A DNA stretch of 64,000 bases from Campylobacterales bacterium. Lineage in GTDB: Bacteria; Campylobacterota; Campylobacteria; Campylobacterales; Sulfurimonadaceae. Location: contig JAPLGN010000046.1 in NCBI GenBank assembly GCA_026390135.1, positions 1 through 64,000 of the forward strand, given 5' to 3'. The translations under genes were made by a program, and so were the position numbers. A model generated the notes under the pieces. That model worked only from the letters and a program-made list of their open reading frames with translations, did not search any database and was not told the origin of the DNA. Below are positions 17,981 through 25,127 of the stretch, one piece after another. The first letter of the stretch is position 1, and every line of letters starts with the position of its first letter.

Positions 17981-18322
17981 ATGAAAGATAATATTTTTAT
18001 TACCTATGATGAACAAAACAACGTTACTGGGGCCTTTGGGTTTGAACCTGAACCCCCTTTTATTGTAGTTCCTTCAAGCGTATGGCAGCAATTTGCTATT
18101 TATAAAAAAGAAGATCTTACGATTGAAGATGGGCAGATTAAAGTCTATGATTCTGCTTTAGCTTTAATGGAAACCGCTAAAAAAGTTCAAGAGATGCTTG
18201 CTTTTTTAACAGCCACAAATCATAAAGATTTTCCAAGATATATACCCAAAGAGGGTGAGGATATGGAAACTCTTTATACCAAACGTGAGGAAGCATTACT
18301 ATTTATCAGGGAGAATAAATGA
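17981..18322 (+). CDS. probable tail fibre assembly or accessory protein
   Basis: 113 residues, 9 bp after the fibre gene. It starts 'MKDNIFITYDEQNNVTGAFGF', then 'PPFIVVPSSVWQQF' and a C-terminal helix. Small proteins directly behind a fibre gene are often fibre chaperones, and the layout (short beta part, then helix) fits. No family is recognised with confidence. It overlaps the next gene by 4 bp. Confidence 0.55.
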   Translation: MKDNIFITYDEQNNVTGAFGFEPEPPFIVVPSSVWQQFAIYKKEDLTIEDGQIKVYDSALALMETAKKVQEMLAFLTATNHKDFPRYIPKEGEDMETLYTKREEALLFIRENK

Positions 18323-18945
18323 AGTACTTTGAATACATTCTAACCCTCGTTTGGCATGTGCTATCAAAGCTTATTGGATACGTTTGGTTCTTCGTAGTAG
18401 TACCATTTCGTCGCTATGCAAATAATGTAGTTTTTAACTATGTACTTGTAAATGGGATCTATCTCAAACGATTACAAGAGCGACCGATTGAAGAGCATGG
18501 GAAGCTATATGTCATATCTCCATATCATGGCACTATGTGTGGCGGATATATCGTTAAGCGAAAAGTTTCATGGCTCGAATATAAGCTAGTTTATTGGTTA
18601 ATTTGGGGCTTTCTTGATGCCGATGCCAATGATGATACGTTTGATATTGGCCGAGTTAAAGAACTACGTAAAGAGTCAAAACTATACGCATTTTTATTAC
18701 GAGGATGTCAGCGTAATCAATATGGAAATGCTTTTGATTTAGGGGATTGCAGAGGGGATAACTTTCACTTCTTTGCAACTTTGTTTTGGAACACACGCAA
18801 TACAGCACAGAACTTTTTGTATATGCAGTTTCAAAAGAAAACACAACCTTTCTTACACACTGTTTTCGGGCATAAGTGGGGATGGGATTTGTGTGAAGAT
18901 GGCACGAGCTATCAGTTAGTATATTTTAAAAAGGCGGGGAAGTAA
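18319..18945 (+). CDS. phage protein with N-terminal membrane segment, unknown function
   Basis: 208 residues. The first ~35 residues are hydrophobic and aromatic (YFEYILTLVWHVLSKLIGYVWFFVVV). A second hydrophobic patch is 'WLEYKLVYWLIWGFLDAD'. The rest is soluble-looking with many aromatics and 'GHKWGWDLCEDGTSYQLVYF' at the end. I do not know the family; similar proteins occur near lysis genes of Proteobacterial phages. It sits at the start of the lysis segment. Confidence 0.55.
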   Translation: MKYFEYILTLVWHVLSKLIGYVWFFVVVPFRRYANNVVFNYVLVNGIYLKRLQERPIEEHGKLYVISPYHGTMCGGYIVKRKVSWLEYKLVYWLIWGFLDADANDDTFDIGRVKELRKESKLYAFLLRGCQRNQYGNAFDLGDCRGDNFHFFATLFWNTRNTAQNFLYMQFQKKTQPFLHTVFGHKWGWDLCEDGTSYQLVYFKKAGK

Positions 18946-19218
18946 ATGAAAAAAGAGACATTAAGAGTATTGTTTGAGTTACTGATAATTGCTATTGGTA
19001 TGTGGTTCTTTATTGATGGAATTTATAAGTTTGCACCAGCCCCTCTCCAATTGGTTGCGATCAAGATGATCATGGTATCAGGAGCGCTTGCTCATGCTCA
19101 TATATCAGGTAAAGCAATGTTTCCAAAAGTAAATTGGTCATATGCTCACACCCCAGCTCATAGCGTGAGGATGGTCTTATATGCGATTATACCTATTGCT
19201 TACGCTTTTGGCGGTTGA
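18946..19218 (+). CDS. small membrane protein, possible holin
   Basis: 90 residues with three hydrophobic segments at about 9-25 (LFELLIIAIGMWFFIDG), 34-52 (LQLVAIKMIMVSGALAHA) and 72-88 (VRMVLYAIIPIAYAFGG). Size, topology and location immediately before the endolysin suggest a class I-like holin that would release the endolysin. It begins one base after the previous stop (TAAATG) and overlaps the endolysin by 38 bp. The assignment rests on context only. Confidence 0.55.
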   Translation: MKKETLRVLFELLIIAIGMWFFIDGIYKFAPAPLQLVAIKMIMVSGALAHAHISGKAMFPKVNWSYAHTPAHSVRMVLYAIIPIAYAFGG

Positions 19219-19774
19219 TCTCCTAGCTGGGGGATACATCGCAAGATGCAATCAATATACGCAAGAGGTACGACGCGCTCACTGGTCACAGTTCGGAGTT
19301 GACTACCCGTATCAGTATGGCGTTGGTCAGCTTGTCCAAGAGAGCGGATGCCGTAATATCATCTCACTTGATGGTGTAGGATCAGAAGGATTACCTCAAA
19401 TTACCTATCGAGTATGGCAGCAACCTCTTAAAGCTAAAGGGGTTACTGGAATAACTGCAATAGGAGATCAGCTCAAAGCTCAGGCAATTATTATGAAGAG
19501 TTGCCATGATGGGAACCAATACAAAAAGCTTTGGATTGCATATCAGGTCTATAACGGCGGTGGACTTGTAAAAAAAGAGATTAAGCGTGCTGGCATAGTG
19601 GACTGGGAAAAAGCAAAAGCATCATGCAATCGCGGTCAATCTTGTTTTACTTATAAGGGCGTGAAAACGTGCCGAAGTAATTGCGATATCAACTATGAAT
19701 ATAGTCAAAACATTTTTAAATATGGAGGGAAATATGGGAGTATTATCGAGTCTAGCCAGTACCGTTATTGGTAA
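19181..19774 (+). CDS. phage endolysin, lytic transglycosylase-like
   Basis: 197 residues. An N-terminal hydrophobic signal-anchor (LYLLLTLLAVDLLAGGY) precedes a domain like SLT/goose lysozymes. 'GVGQLVQESGC' carries the likely catalytic Glu, 'GSEGLPQITYRVW' matches the GLMQ-type motif, and 'IAYQVYNGGG' matches the AYNxG motif. The C-terminal part is cysteine-rich (CNRGQSCFTYKGVKTCRSNC), which suggests disulfides and periplasmic activity. Lying between the holin candidate and the spanins, it should cleave peptidoglycan at lysis. The signal-anchor suggests SAR-type export. Confidence 0.8.
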   Translation: MRLYLLLTLLAVDLLAGGYIARCNQYTQEVRRAHWSQFGVDYPYQYGVGQLVQESGCRNIISLDGVGSEGLPQITYRVWQQPLKAKGVTGITAIGDQLKAQAIIMKSCHDGNQYKKLWIAYQVYNGGGLVKKEIKRAGIVDWEKAKASCNRGQSCFTYKGVKTCRSNCDINYEYSQNIFKYGGKYGSIIESSQYRYW

Positions 19775-20111
19775 AGTGCTCATTTGGATCATTGTGCTTT
19801 TGTCAGGGGTAATAATTGCTCTTGGCTTTTATACGCTTACTGTGTCCGGAGAGCGCAACGTTCTCAAGCAAGAGATCAAAACAAAAAATACTGAGATTGC
19901 AGGCAAGGTTAAAGATGTAGATTTTATGAAAGCATGGATGGCGCGTGACAAACTCGATGCCATAAAGAAAGAAGCTGACTATAACCGAACAATGGCAGCG
20001 AAGCCGAAGTTTAATACTTTAATCAAGTATGTCCCTACTGGGGATAACTGTACTGATCTGAATGCAATTGCAGAAGAAGCACGTAGAAATGCTGAAGGGA
20101 ACCAATTATGA
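19734..20111 (+). CDS. inner-membrane spanin (Rz-like)
   Basis: 125 residues from ATG 19734, which has GGAGGG upstream; the track start at 19695 lacks this. A single transmembrane helix lies near the N-terminus (IGKVLIWIIVLLSGVIIALGFYTL). It is followed by a periplasmic coiled-coil (RNVLKQEIKTKNTEIAGKV). This is the topology of lambda Rz. The gene overlaps the endolysin and, by 4 bp, the lipoprotein that follows. It would fuse inner and outer membranes together with that lipoprotein. Confidence 0.75.
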   Translation: MGVLSSLASTVIGKVLIWIIVLLSGVIIALGFYTLTVSGERNVLKQEIKTKNTEIAGKVKDVDFMKAWMARDKLDAIKKEADYNRTMAAKPKFNTLIKYVPTGDNCTDLNAIAEEARRNAEGNQL

Positions 20112-20350
20112 AAATGCTTTATTTAATGGTCTTGACCGTGGTTTTAATCTTCTCCGGGTGCGCTGCTAAAGCAGCCCCATGTGAACCGACAACCATCACA
20201 AAAAAATGCGACGCTAAACATCCAGTTAAGCCAAAGATGAGTCCTGAAAGTGGTGATATTGTACAGTGGACAAAGGCACGATTGGAAAATTATCCGAAGC
20301 TAGAGAGTATTATTTATGACCTGGAGGCAGAGTTAGATAAGTGCTTATGA
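20108..20350 (+). CDS. outer-membrane spanin lipoprotein (Rz1-like)
   Basis: 80 residues with a lipoprotein signal peptide and lipobox 'LIFSGC' (cysteine about 18). The mature part is proline-rich (HPVKPKMSPESG), as in Rz1. It starts 4 bp inside the Rz-like gene. Together they form a two-component spanin for the last lysis step. It is the final gene of the lysis cassette before a hairpin. Confidence 0.75.
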   Translation: MKMLYLMVLTVVLIFSGCAAKAAPCEPTTITKKCDAKHPVKPKMSPESGDIVQWTKARLENYPKLESIIYDLEAELDKCL

Positions 20351-20388
20351 GAAGCCCCGCCACTACCCATCTGACAAGATAGTTGCGG

Positions 20389-20418
20389 TATCAGATTTAT
20401 ATCTGATATCTTATTTTA
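20389..20418 (+). terminator. hairpin after the lysis cassette
   Basis: TATCAGAT and ATCTGATA form a perfect 8-bp stem with loop TTAT, followed by TCTTATTTTA. This fits an intrinsic terminator for the late operon, separating it from the methylase gene. Confidence 0.6.
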
Positions 20419-20419
20419 G

Positions 20420-20438
20420 CTGTGAAAATATGTCACAG
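20420..20438. promoter_or_regulatory. palindrome in front of the adenine methylase gene
   Basis: CTGTGA and TCACAG flank a 7-base AAATATG spacer, 14 bp before the methylase ATG. It could be an operator or a translation-blocking hairpin. The half-site TGTGA resembles CRP-type sites, but the 7-bp spacer differs slightly from the usual 6. Mu also controls its modification gene tightly. Confidence 0.4.
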
Positions 20439-20452
20439 TGCAATGGAATTTC

Positions 20453-21232
20453 ATGCAGCATCTTAAAGCCCCGTTCGCTTGGATCGGGGGCAAATCAAAA
20501 TTAGCGGACGATATTGTCGCCCAATTCCCTGAACATCGTCTCTATGTTGAAGTATTCGGCGGTGCGCTGAACGTTCTTTATCGTAAGCCTTGTACTGCCA
20601 AACAAGCCGAAGTAGTCAATGATATCAACGGAGAATTGATCAATCTTCACCGTGCTATTCGCACTAATCCTCAATCCCTATCGACGTGCCTAAATCACTT
20701 ACTGATTAGCCGTGAACTCTTCGCTGATATTCTCTCCGGACGAATGAAACCACGTAATAATATCGAGCGTGCTGCTTTCTATTTTTACCTGCTCTCTCAG
20801 AGCTTTGGAGCCAAGGGTACTACGTTCGCAATGAACGCTAAGAGTAGACGTCCAAAAGATATCTACAAAGACTTCGGACAGTGGTCTAAACGGTTGAAAT
20901 TTGTCACGATCGAGAACATGAGCTTTGATAAGCTGATCGCTACCTACGATAAAGAGGATGCGTTCTTTTACTGTGATCCACCATACGTATCGACTGAGAA
21001 GTATTATCAGCATACGGGTGGTTTTGGAGAGGTAGAGCATCGGAAGCTTTCAGAGCTACTTCACGGTATCAAGGGTAAGTTTTTATTGAGCTATAACGAC
21101 TGTGAACTAGTCAGAGAACTATATGCTGATATGAAGATCACGTCCACCAAAGAGATCAATTATACCCTTCGAGGGGCGGGAAGTAAGAAAAGTGTTCGGG
21201 AGGTATTTATTACAAACTATTGGGGGGATTAA
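20453..21232 (+). CDS. dam: phage DNA adenine methylase (Dam/D12 class)
   Basis: About 259 residues. An N6-adenine methyltransferase of the D12 class: AdoMet motif near the N-terminus 'APFAWIGGKSKLADDI', then 'YVEVFGGALNVLYRK', and catalytic 'FFYCDPPY' about two-thirds along. The C-terminal 'NYTLRGAGSKKSVREVFITNY' is also typical. The track uses a GTG at 20438; ATG 20453 is preferred, although neither has a strong ribosome site. It occupies the place that com/mom take in Mu, near the right end, and probably protects phage DNA from restriction. The target sequence is unknown, GATC being a guess. Confidence 0.85.
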   Translation: MQHLKAPFAWIGGKSKLADDIVAQFPEHRLYVEVFGGALNVLYRKPCTAKQAEVVNDINGELINLHRAIRTNPQSLSTCLNHLLISRELFADILSGRMKPRNNIERAAFYFYLLSQSFGAKGTTFAMNAKSRRPKDIYKDFGQWSKRLKFVTIENMSFDKLIATYDKEDAFFYCDPPYVSTEKYYQHTGGFGEVEHRKLSELLHGIKGKFLLSYNDCELVRELYADMKITSTKEINYTLRGAGSKKSVREVFITNYWGD

Positions 21233-21243
21233 TCCCCCCATTA

Positions 21244-22146
21244 CTAATATACTATTGCGCTTAAATGCTTGCGAAGTCTTTCTTCAACAATATTTTTTCC
21301 ACCTATAGTGTTATCATAAAATAAAGTTCTAAATCCAGATAAATCGAAAGGAAGTTTTTCACGTTTTCTATCACTCAATAAAATGGTGGCTTTGCCAACA
21401 CCATGAGCATATCCAACTTCATAAAATACGTTTGGATTATCCGGGGTAATATCTGCAATAATTAATGTTGACTCATTGATTGACATGGTGATATCATCAA
21501 TAATTAGACCTGATGTGTAATAATCATCTGCCCTGATTACTTCATATCCATATGATTCACAGGTAGGTTTAATCACATCTGCATAAAGTACATTATATTC
21601 ATCAGTAAATTGCATTACTACAAAACATACTGGTTTTGCAGCATCTACTTTAATATTTTTTACTTTTACTTCTCCAATTCCTTGCAAAAACAATCCAATA
21701 GAAGAACGTGAAATGATATAATTCACTGAAGATACTTTCACATCATCTATATATAAGTCCAAGAGTGATCCCTTAACCACCATTTTCATTGTATGCCATT
21801 GTTCAATTGCTATACTACTTCCAAAACCACTCACAGCTTTGTATTCCCATTGCCAATTTGCAACTGTTGCAAATCCATATTTTGAACCAGCTGCATTGAT
21901 ACCAGCGTATAGTTCAATTGGTTGTCCTATATTCAGGCCAATCAAGCAAGCAGCATCTTTACTTTCCATATAAAATTCTAACGATATAGTTCCTTTTTCA
22001 AATTCCATATTTGATCTTATAAATGAGTAAGGTGGCTGTCCGTTTGGATAATGTTCGTTAGGAGGAAGTGGCATAGATGAAAGTGTAATGATGCCATTAT
22101 CAATTTTTATATCCCCCATTATTGGTATCCAATGCCCTTCTTTCAT
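21244..22146 (-). CDS. prophage cargo: lectin-like domain fused to TIR/deoxyribosyltransferase-like domain
   Basis: A 300-residue, two-domain protein. Residues about 10-165 look like a concanavalin/LamG or DUF1080-type jelly roll: 'FIRSNMEFEKGTISLEFYM', 'WHTMKMVVKGSLLDLYIDD' and 'SIGLFLQGIGEVKVKNIKV'. Residues about 168-300 follow the nucleotide-binding TIR-like / nucleoside 2-deoxyribosyltransferase-like pattern: 'CFVVMQFTDEYNVLYADVI', 'YEVIRADD', 'DITMSINESTLIIADITPDN' and 'NVFYEVGYAHGVGKATILL'. It lies on the strand opposite to the late genes, beside the phage right end, with its own AAGGAG site. That is typical of a moron. Role in defence or exclusion is inferred; no partner gene is adjacent. 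No signal peptide is visible. Confidence 0.7.
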   Translation of the reverse strand: MKEGHWIPIMGDIKIDNGIITLSSMPLPPNEHYPNGQPPYSFIRSNMEFEKGTISLEFYMESKDAACLIGLNIGQPIELYAGINAAGSKYGFATVANWQWEYKAVSGFGSSIAIEQWHTMKMVVKGSLLDLYIDDVKVSSVNYIISRSSIGLFLQGIGEVKVKNIKVDAAKPVCFVVMQFTDEYNVLYADVIKPTCESYGYEVIRADDYYTSGLIIDDITMSINESTLIIADITPDNPNVFYEVGYAHGVGKATILLSDRKREKLPFDLSGFRTLFYDNTIGGKNIVEERLRKHLSAIVY

Positions 22147-22200
22147 GCTGACTCCTTATAGATAATTATGAATACAAAGTTTATCAGAAAGTTAAATGTT

Positions 22201-22520
22201 TTCACATATTTTTTGAGTTTTTGCACTATTTGAGTTTAAAATATAAGTTATTACTTATAATTGATGGATATTGCAGTTATTTATATTTGAATTTGAAATG
22301 ATAGTAATTTGGTCACATGTGGGTTAAAAAAGGAGCGTTACTATCATTTTAAATTCAAATTACTATCATTTTTAAATCGGTTGTACAGTTTTCTTGCAAT
22401 ATATGGCGTAATGCAGTTATCTATAAAAAGTTAAACAAATTCGCGTATTATTTTGAAAAAGTGTTTAACTTCCTCACGTAATTCACGTATTTTTTGGGAA
22501 ATTTTCGCGTATTTTTTGGG
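22201..22520 (+). repeat. four 17-bp end repeats, likely transposase-binding sites
   Basis: TTCRCRTATTNTTTGRG occurs at 22201-22217, 22440-22456, 22482-22498 and 22504-22520. The last two are exactly 22 bp apart and the middle gap is 42 bp, near whole helical turns. This mirrors the R1/R2/R3 MuA-binding sites at the right end of Mu. The array stops 8 bp before the inferred phage terminus (...TTCTTACA). Confidence 0.7.
22285..22360. repeat. 23-bp inverted repeat with 30-bp spacer
   Basis: The arm at 22285-22307 (ending ATGATAGTAA) is complementary to 22338-22360 (starting TTACTATCAT) at 22 of 23 positions. A further direct half, TACTATCATTTTT, follows at 22361-22373. The spacer contains TCACATGTG. 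The element lies in the gene-free 380-bp stretch between the cargo gene and the phage end. That stretch also has a 14-bp direct repeat TGCAGTTATYTATA at 22272 and 22412. No gene is seen in 22147-22493. It could be an operator cluster or a transcription barrier. Confidence 0.65.
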
Positions 22521-22528
22521 TTCTTACA

Positions 22529-22733
22529 CGTTCAAATGCTAAACAGCGGAACGATGAAAATAACCGATATATCTCGGCTCATGGGTCACAATTCGACACA
22601 AATGCTTTTGACACGATATGCAAAATTTATTAAGTCAGAAGAGATAAAAATCGAAGAAAAATTTGATTTGTTTGGGCTCAAAACGGGCACAAATGAAAAA
22701 GAAGTTAAAGGGAAAGCCCTGAAAATAGGGTAA
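22529..22733 (+). pseudogene. C-terminal fragment of a tyrosine integrase
   Basis: The frame reads VQMLNSGTMKITDISRLMGHNSTQMLLTRYAKFI and ends at TAA 22731-22733. It has the C-terminal histidine (LMGH) and the catalytic tyrosine (TRYAKF) of phage-type integrases. The catalytic domain with the first Arg and the RHxxR motif is missing because the Mu-like prophage joins at about 22528. The track start (22494) runs through phage end repeats and is not genuine. The stop lies 5 bp from the 3' end of a tRNA gene, the usual place for an island integrase. The N-terminal part should lie beyond the phage's left end. Confidence 0.8.
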
Positions 22734-22738
22734 TCTCA

Positions 22739-22822
22739 TGGTACCAGTGGGCGGACTCGAACCGCCACATATTGCTATACCGGATTTTGAATCCGGCGTG
22801 TCTACCATTTCACCACACTGGC
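22739..22822 (-). tRNA. tRNA-Leu (anticodon CAA)
   Basis: Read on the minus strand, the gene runs from GCCAGTG to CACTGGT-A-CCA, with CCA encoded. The anticodon stem-loop is CCGGA-TTCAAAA-TCCGG, giving anticodon CAA for UUG codons. The T-arm is GGCGG-TTCGAGT-CCGCC, and a long variable arm follows the anticodon stem, as for leucine tRNAs. The first acceptor pair is G-U. Its 3' end abuts the integrase fragment, so the tRNA is the likely attachment site of an older element. Confidence 0.95.
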
Positions 22823-22921
22823 ATGTGTTTGAAGAGATGGAATTATAGGTTGCCTTTGCTTAAAGAATCGTAAAGTACCTGCAAACTAATTTTTTTTCTT
22901 CTTTTGCCGATTTAGATGGTA

Positions 22922-22937
22922 TGGAACTTTTATTGCT
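22922..22937 (+). promoter_or_regulatory. sigma-54 promoter of flgL
   Basis: TGGAACTTTTATTGCT matches the -24/-12 consensus TGGCACN5TTGCW, with GG and GC exactly 10 bases apart. It lies 33 bp upstream of the flgL ATG. In Campylobacterota the hook and many late flagellar genes use RpoN with FlgR, so this fits the gene. Confidence 0.85.
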
Positions 22938-22970
22938 TATTAGAGTTCAATTCGTGCAAAAGGATTTTAG

Positions 22971-25049
22971 ATGAGAGTTACATCTACATCGTATTACAAT
23001 AATATTTACGGCGAAAATAATAAAATTAATCAACAACTTTTTGATGTCAACAAACAAATTTCGTCAGGACAAAAAATTCAATATGCTCACGAAGATCCTG
23101 GTGTTTTTATCGATACACTACGTCTTGACAGTGAAATAACTACACTTTCACAGATCAAGGATAGTGCGCAAAGTGCTTATAAAGTCAGCACGCAAACTGA
23201 TACAACGATTGGTGATATCGTTAAAACTATCGAATCAATGAAAGTCAAATTAATCAATGCGGCCAACGGTTCCAATTCAGATACAAGCACTCAAGCCATT
23301 GCAAAAGAGTTACGCGGTTTAAAAAATAATTTACTGACTCTTGCCAATACTTCGATCGGAGGAGTATACCTTTTTTCTGGTACGGCAACTTCACAAATAC
23401 CCATTGGAACAGACGGAACGTATCAGGGTAATGATAAAAATTTAAATGCATTTTTAGGTTCAGGAGTCAAACAAAAATACAATATTTCTGGAACGCAGCT
23501 ATTTTTAGGTGATGAAAGTAAAATCAATCGTACTATCACAACCAATGTACCGCAACTCAGCCTATCAGAACAATTTCCTGACGTCATGAAAGACTCAAGT
23601 TTGACACGTAATTCAGGCATACCAACATATATCAGCGCATCAAGTACAATACGTGACCTGATGGGAGATACCGATACTGACACAACCAATGATGCAACAC
23701 GGCTTTCTCATTTTTATATTCAAGGGACTAAAACAGACGGTACAACATTTAAAAAACAAATTTCCCTCAATACTACTGATACAGTTGATACTTTACTCCA
23801 AAACATTGCTACCCAATACGGCGCAAATCAGGTCAATGTCAGTATTAATGCTCACGGTCAAATTGAGATTCAAGACAAAAATACCGGTTCAAGCAAGCTT
23901 GATTTTCACATGGTTGGGGCTGTCGATTTTAACCCTGCTGGAACCGATACGGCAGATGTGCCTGCTAATATTGACTTACTTCAAGCGGGTACTACTAATT
24001 TTAAAGATGTTATTGCTTCCCCTATCGTTAACTCATTGTATGTTAAAGAATTTACCAAAAGTGGACTCGATTCTTTTAATGCTGCTAACAAAATTGATGG
24101 AATCGATTATGATCGTACCAATTTTACGCAAAATGGTGCACAACTAACTTCCAACATTTCACAAATCGATAAAAGTACTAATGCATATGTTTCTTCTGCT
24201 AGCAAACTTATCGATGTGGCAGGAGTCTCCAATTTGGATGGAAAACAGCTCCTGCTTACAGGATCTAATATTGCAGGAGCAGCATTTACTGCACAAATCA
24301 ATCTTGCAGCAGCTGGTTCGACGTTCTCACTCGATAACGGGGTAACAAATTATGACATTTTCAACACAACCACTCCTCGAGCTGCTGTAGATGCTAATAA
24401 AATGACGTATCAACAACTATTAGATGTGGTCAATATAGCAATGAGCGGAACACTGCCCGCGAGTAATACTAGTGCTGGTTATGATACTGCAATTACTGCT
24501 GCGAACACCCTCTCTTCGACAACCCTCGATTATGCTGGAAAAATAGTATTTAAAGACAAAAGCGCACCAGTAACACAAGCTGCAATGTCGTTGTATGACG
24601 CCTCATCAGCAAATTACACTGGAGCAGCAGGAAGTGCCTTAACCTTTAATGCCAACAGTGCACTCACCATCCGCGATCCAAAAAACGACTTCTTTGCTCA
24701 AATCGAAGAAATCATTAAATCTGTTGAAGAAGGTAAAATACGATCAGATGGATCAGATAGTAAAGACCCAAGAAACGTTGGTATACAAAACGCAATACAC
24801 ATGATGGATGATTTAAGTGATCATGTCAGTCGTCTGCAAGCCGAATCAGGTTCTTATTCTCAAGTTTTACAAGCCTCCTCGGATCGCAGTGATTTGCTCA
24901 TCGTCAATAGCAAAATGCTCCAATCCAGTATCATCGATACCGATGTAGCCGAAGCAACGTTACAAATGCAGCAATTAAGCCTCAGTTACCAAGCAATGTT
25001 GTCAAGCATATCCAAAGTTTCTAAGCTCTCACTGGTCAATTATTTATAG
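22971..25049 (+). CDS. flgL: flagellar hook-associated protein 3 FlgL
   Basis: A 692-residue hook-filament junction protein. The N-terminal D0/D1 helices show 'QQLFDVNKQISSGQKIQYAHEDP' and the C-terminal helices 'DTDVAEATLQMQQLSLSYQAMLSS', the flagellin/FlgL hallmark. Between them is a long threonine/serine/asparagine-rich variable region (about 160-560), including 'KLIDVAGVSNLDGKQLLLTG'. It is much longer than the ~300-residue FlgL of enterics, as is common in Campylobacterota. A sigma-54 promoter and AAGGA site precede the ATG and a strong terminator follows, so it is transcribed alone. Confidence 0.92.
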   Translation: MRVTSTSYYNNIYGENNKINQQLFDVNKQISSGQKIQYAHEDPGVFIDTLRLDSEITTLSQIKDSAQSAYKVSTQTDTTIGDIVKTIESMKVKLINAANGSNSDTSTQAIAKELRGLKNNLLTLANTSIGGVYLFSGTATSQIPIGTDGTYQGNDKNLNAFLGSGVKQKYNISGTQLFLGDESKINRTITTNVPQLSLSEQFPDVMKDSSLTRNSGIPTYISASSTIRDLMGDTDTDTTNDATRLSHFYIQGTKTDGTTFKKQISLNTTDTVDTLLQNIATQYGANQVNVSINAHGQIEIQDKNTGSSKLDFHMVGAVDFNPAGTDTADVPANIDLLQAGTTNFKDVIASPIVNSLYVKEFTKSGLDSFNAANKIDGIDYDRTNFTQNGAQLTSNISQIDKSTNAYVSSASKLIDVAGVSNLDGKQLLLTGSNIAGAAFTAQINLAAAGSTFSLDNGVTNYDIFNTTTPRAAVDANKMTYQQLLDVVNIAMSGTLPASNTSAGYDTAITAANTLSSTTLDYAGKIVFKDKSAPVTQAAMSLYDASSANYTGAAGSALTFNANSALTIRDPKNDFFAQIEEIIKSVEEGKIRSDGSDSKDPRNVGIQNAIHMMDDLSDHVSRLQAESGSYSQVLQASSDRSDLLIVNSKMLQSSIIDTDVAEATLQMQQLSLSYQAMLSSISKVSKLSLVNYL

Positions 25050-25060
25050 CAAAATGACAT

Positions 25061-25088
25061 AAAAAAGAGTTCAGCCTCTTTTTTTTTG
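25061..25088 (+). terminator. intrinsic terminator after flgL
   Basis: AAAAAAGAG and CTCTTTTTT pair around TTCAGC and are followed by a run of nine T in total. An outer extension (TAGCAAAA / TTTTGCTA) strengthens the stem. Confidence 0.9.
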
Positions 25089-25127
25089 CTATAATCCAAG
25101 CACTTTGCAATATCTCAAGGATTTACC

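Larger units (their letters stand above)
1..22528. mobile_element. Mu-like transposable prophage, late region and right end
   Basis: Mu-type late genes are present: gpG-like, F-like, DUF935 portal, gp28-like terminase, DUF1804, I-like protease and DUF1320. They are followed by a siphovirus-type tail, lysis genes, a methylase and a cargo gene. The right end is placed at about 22528, where four copies of a 17-bp repeat stop, a ...TACA terminus appears, and an integrase reading frame resumes immediately. The transposase and repressor genes and the left end must lie left of base 1. The late genes run in two divergent blocks that meet at 6114-6246. No contractile-sheath gene is visible, so the virion is inferred to be a siphophage. 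Confidence 0.88.

Noticed and set aside
22494-22528. Start of the 79-residue integrase ORF in the track
   Set aside because: These bases are phage end repeats; the integrase homology begins only after the junction.
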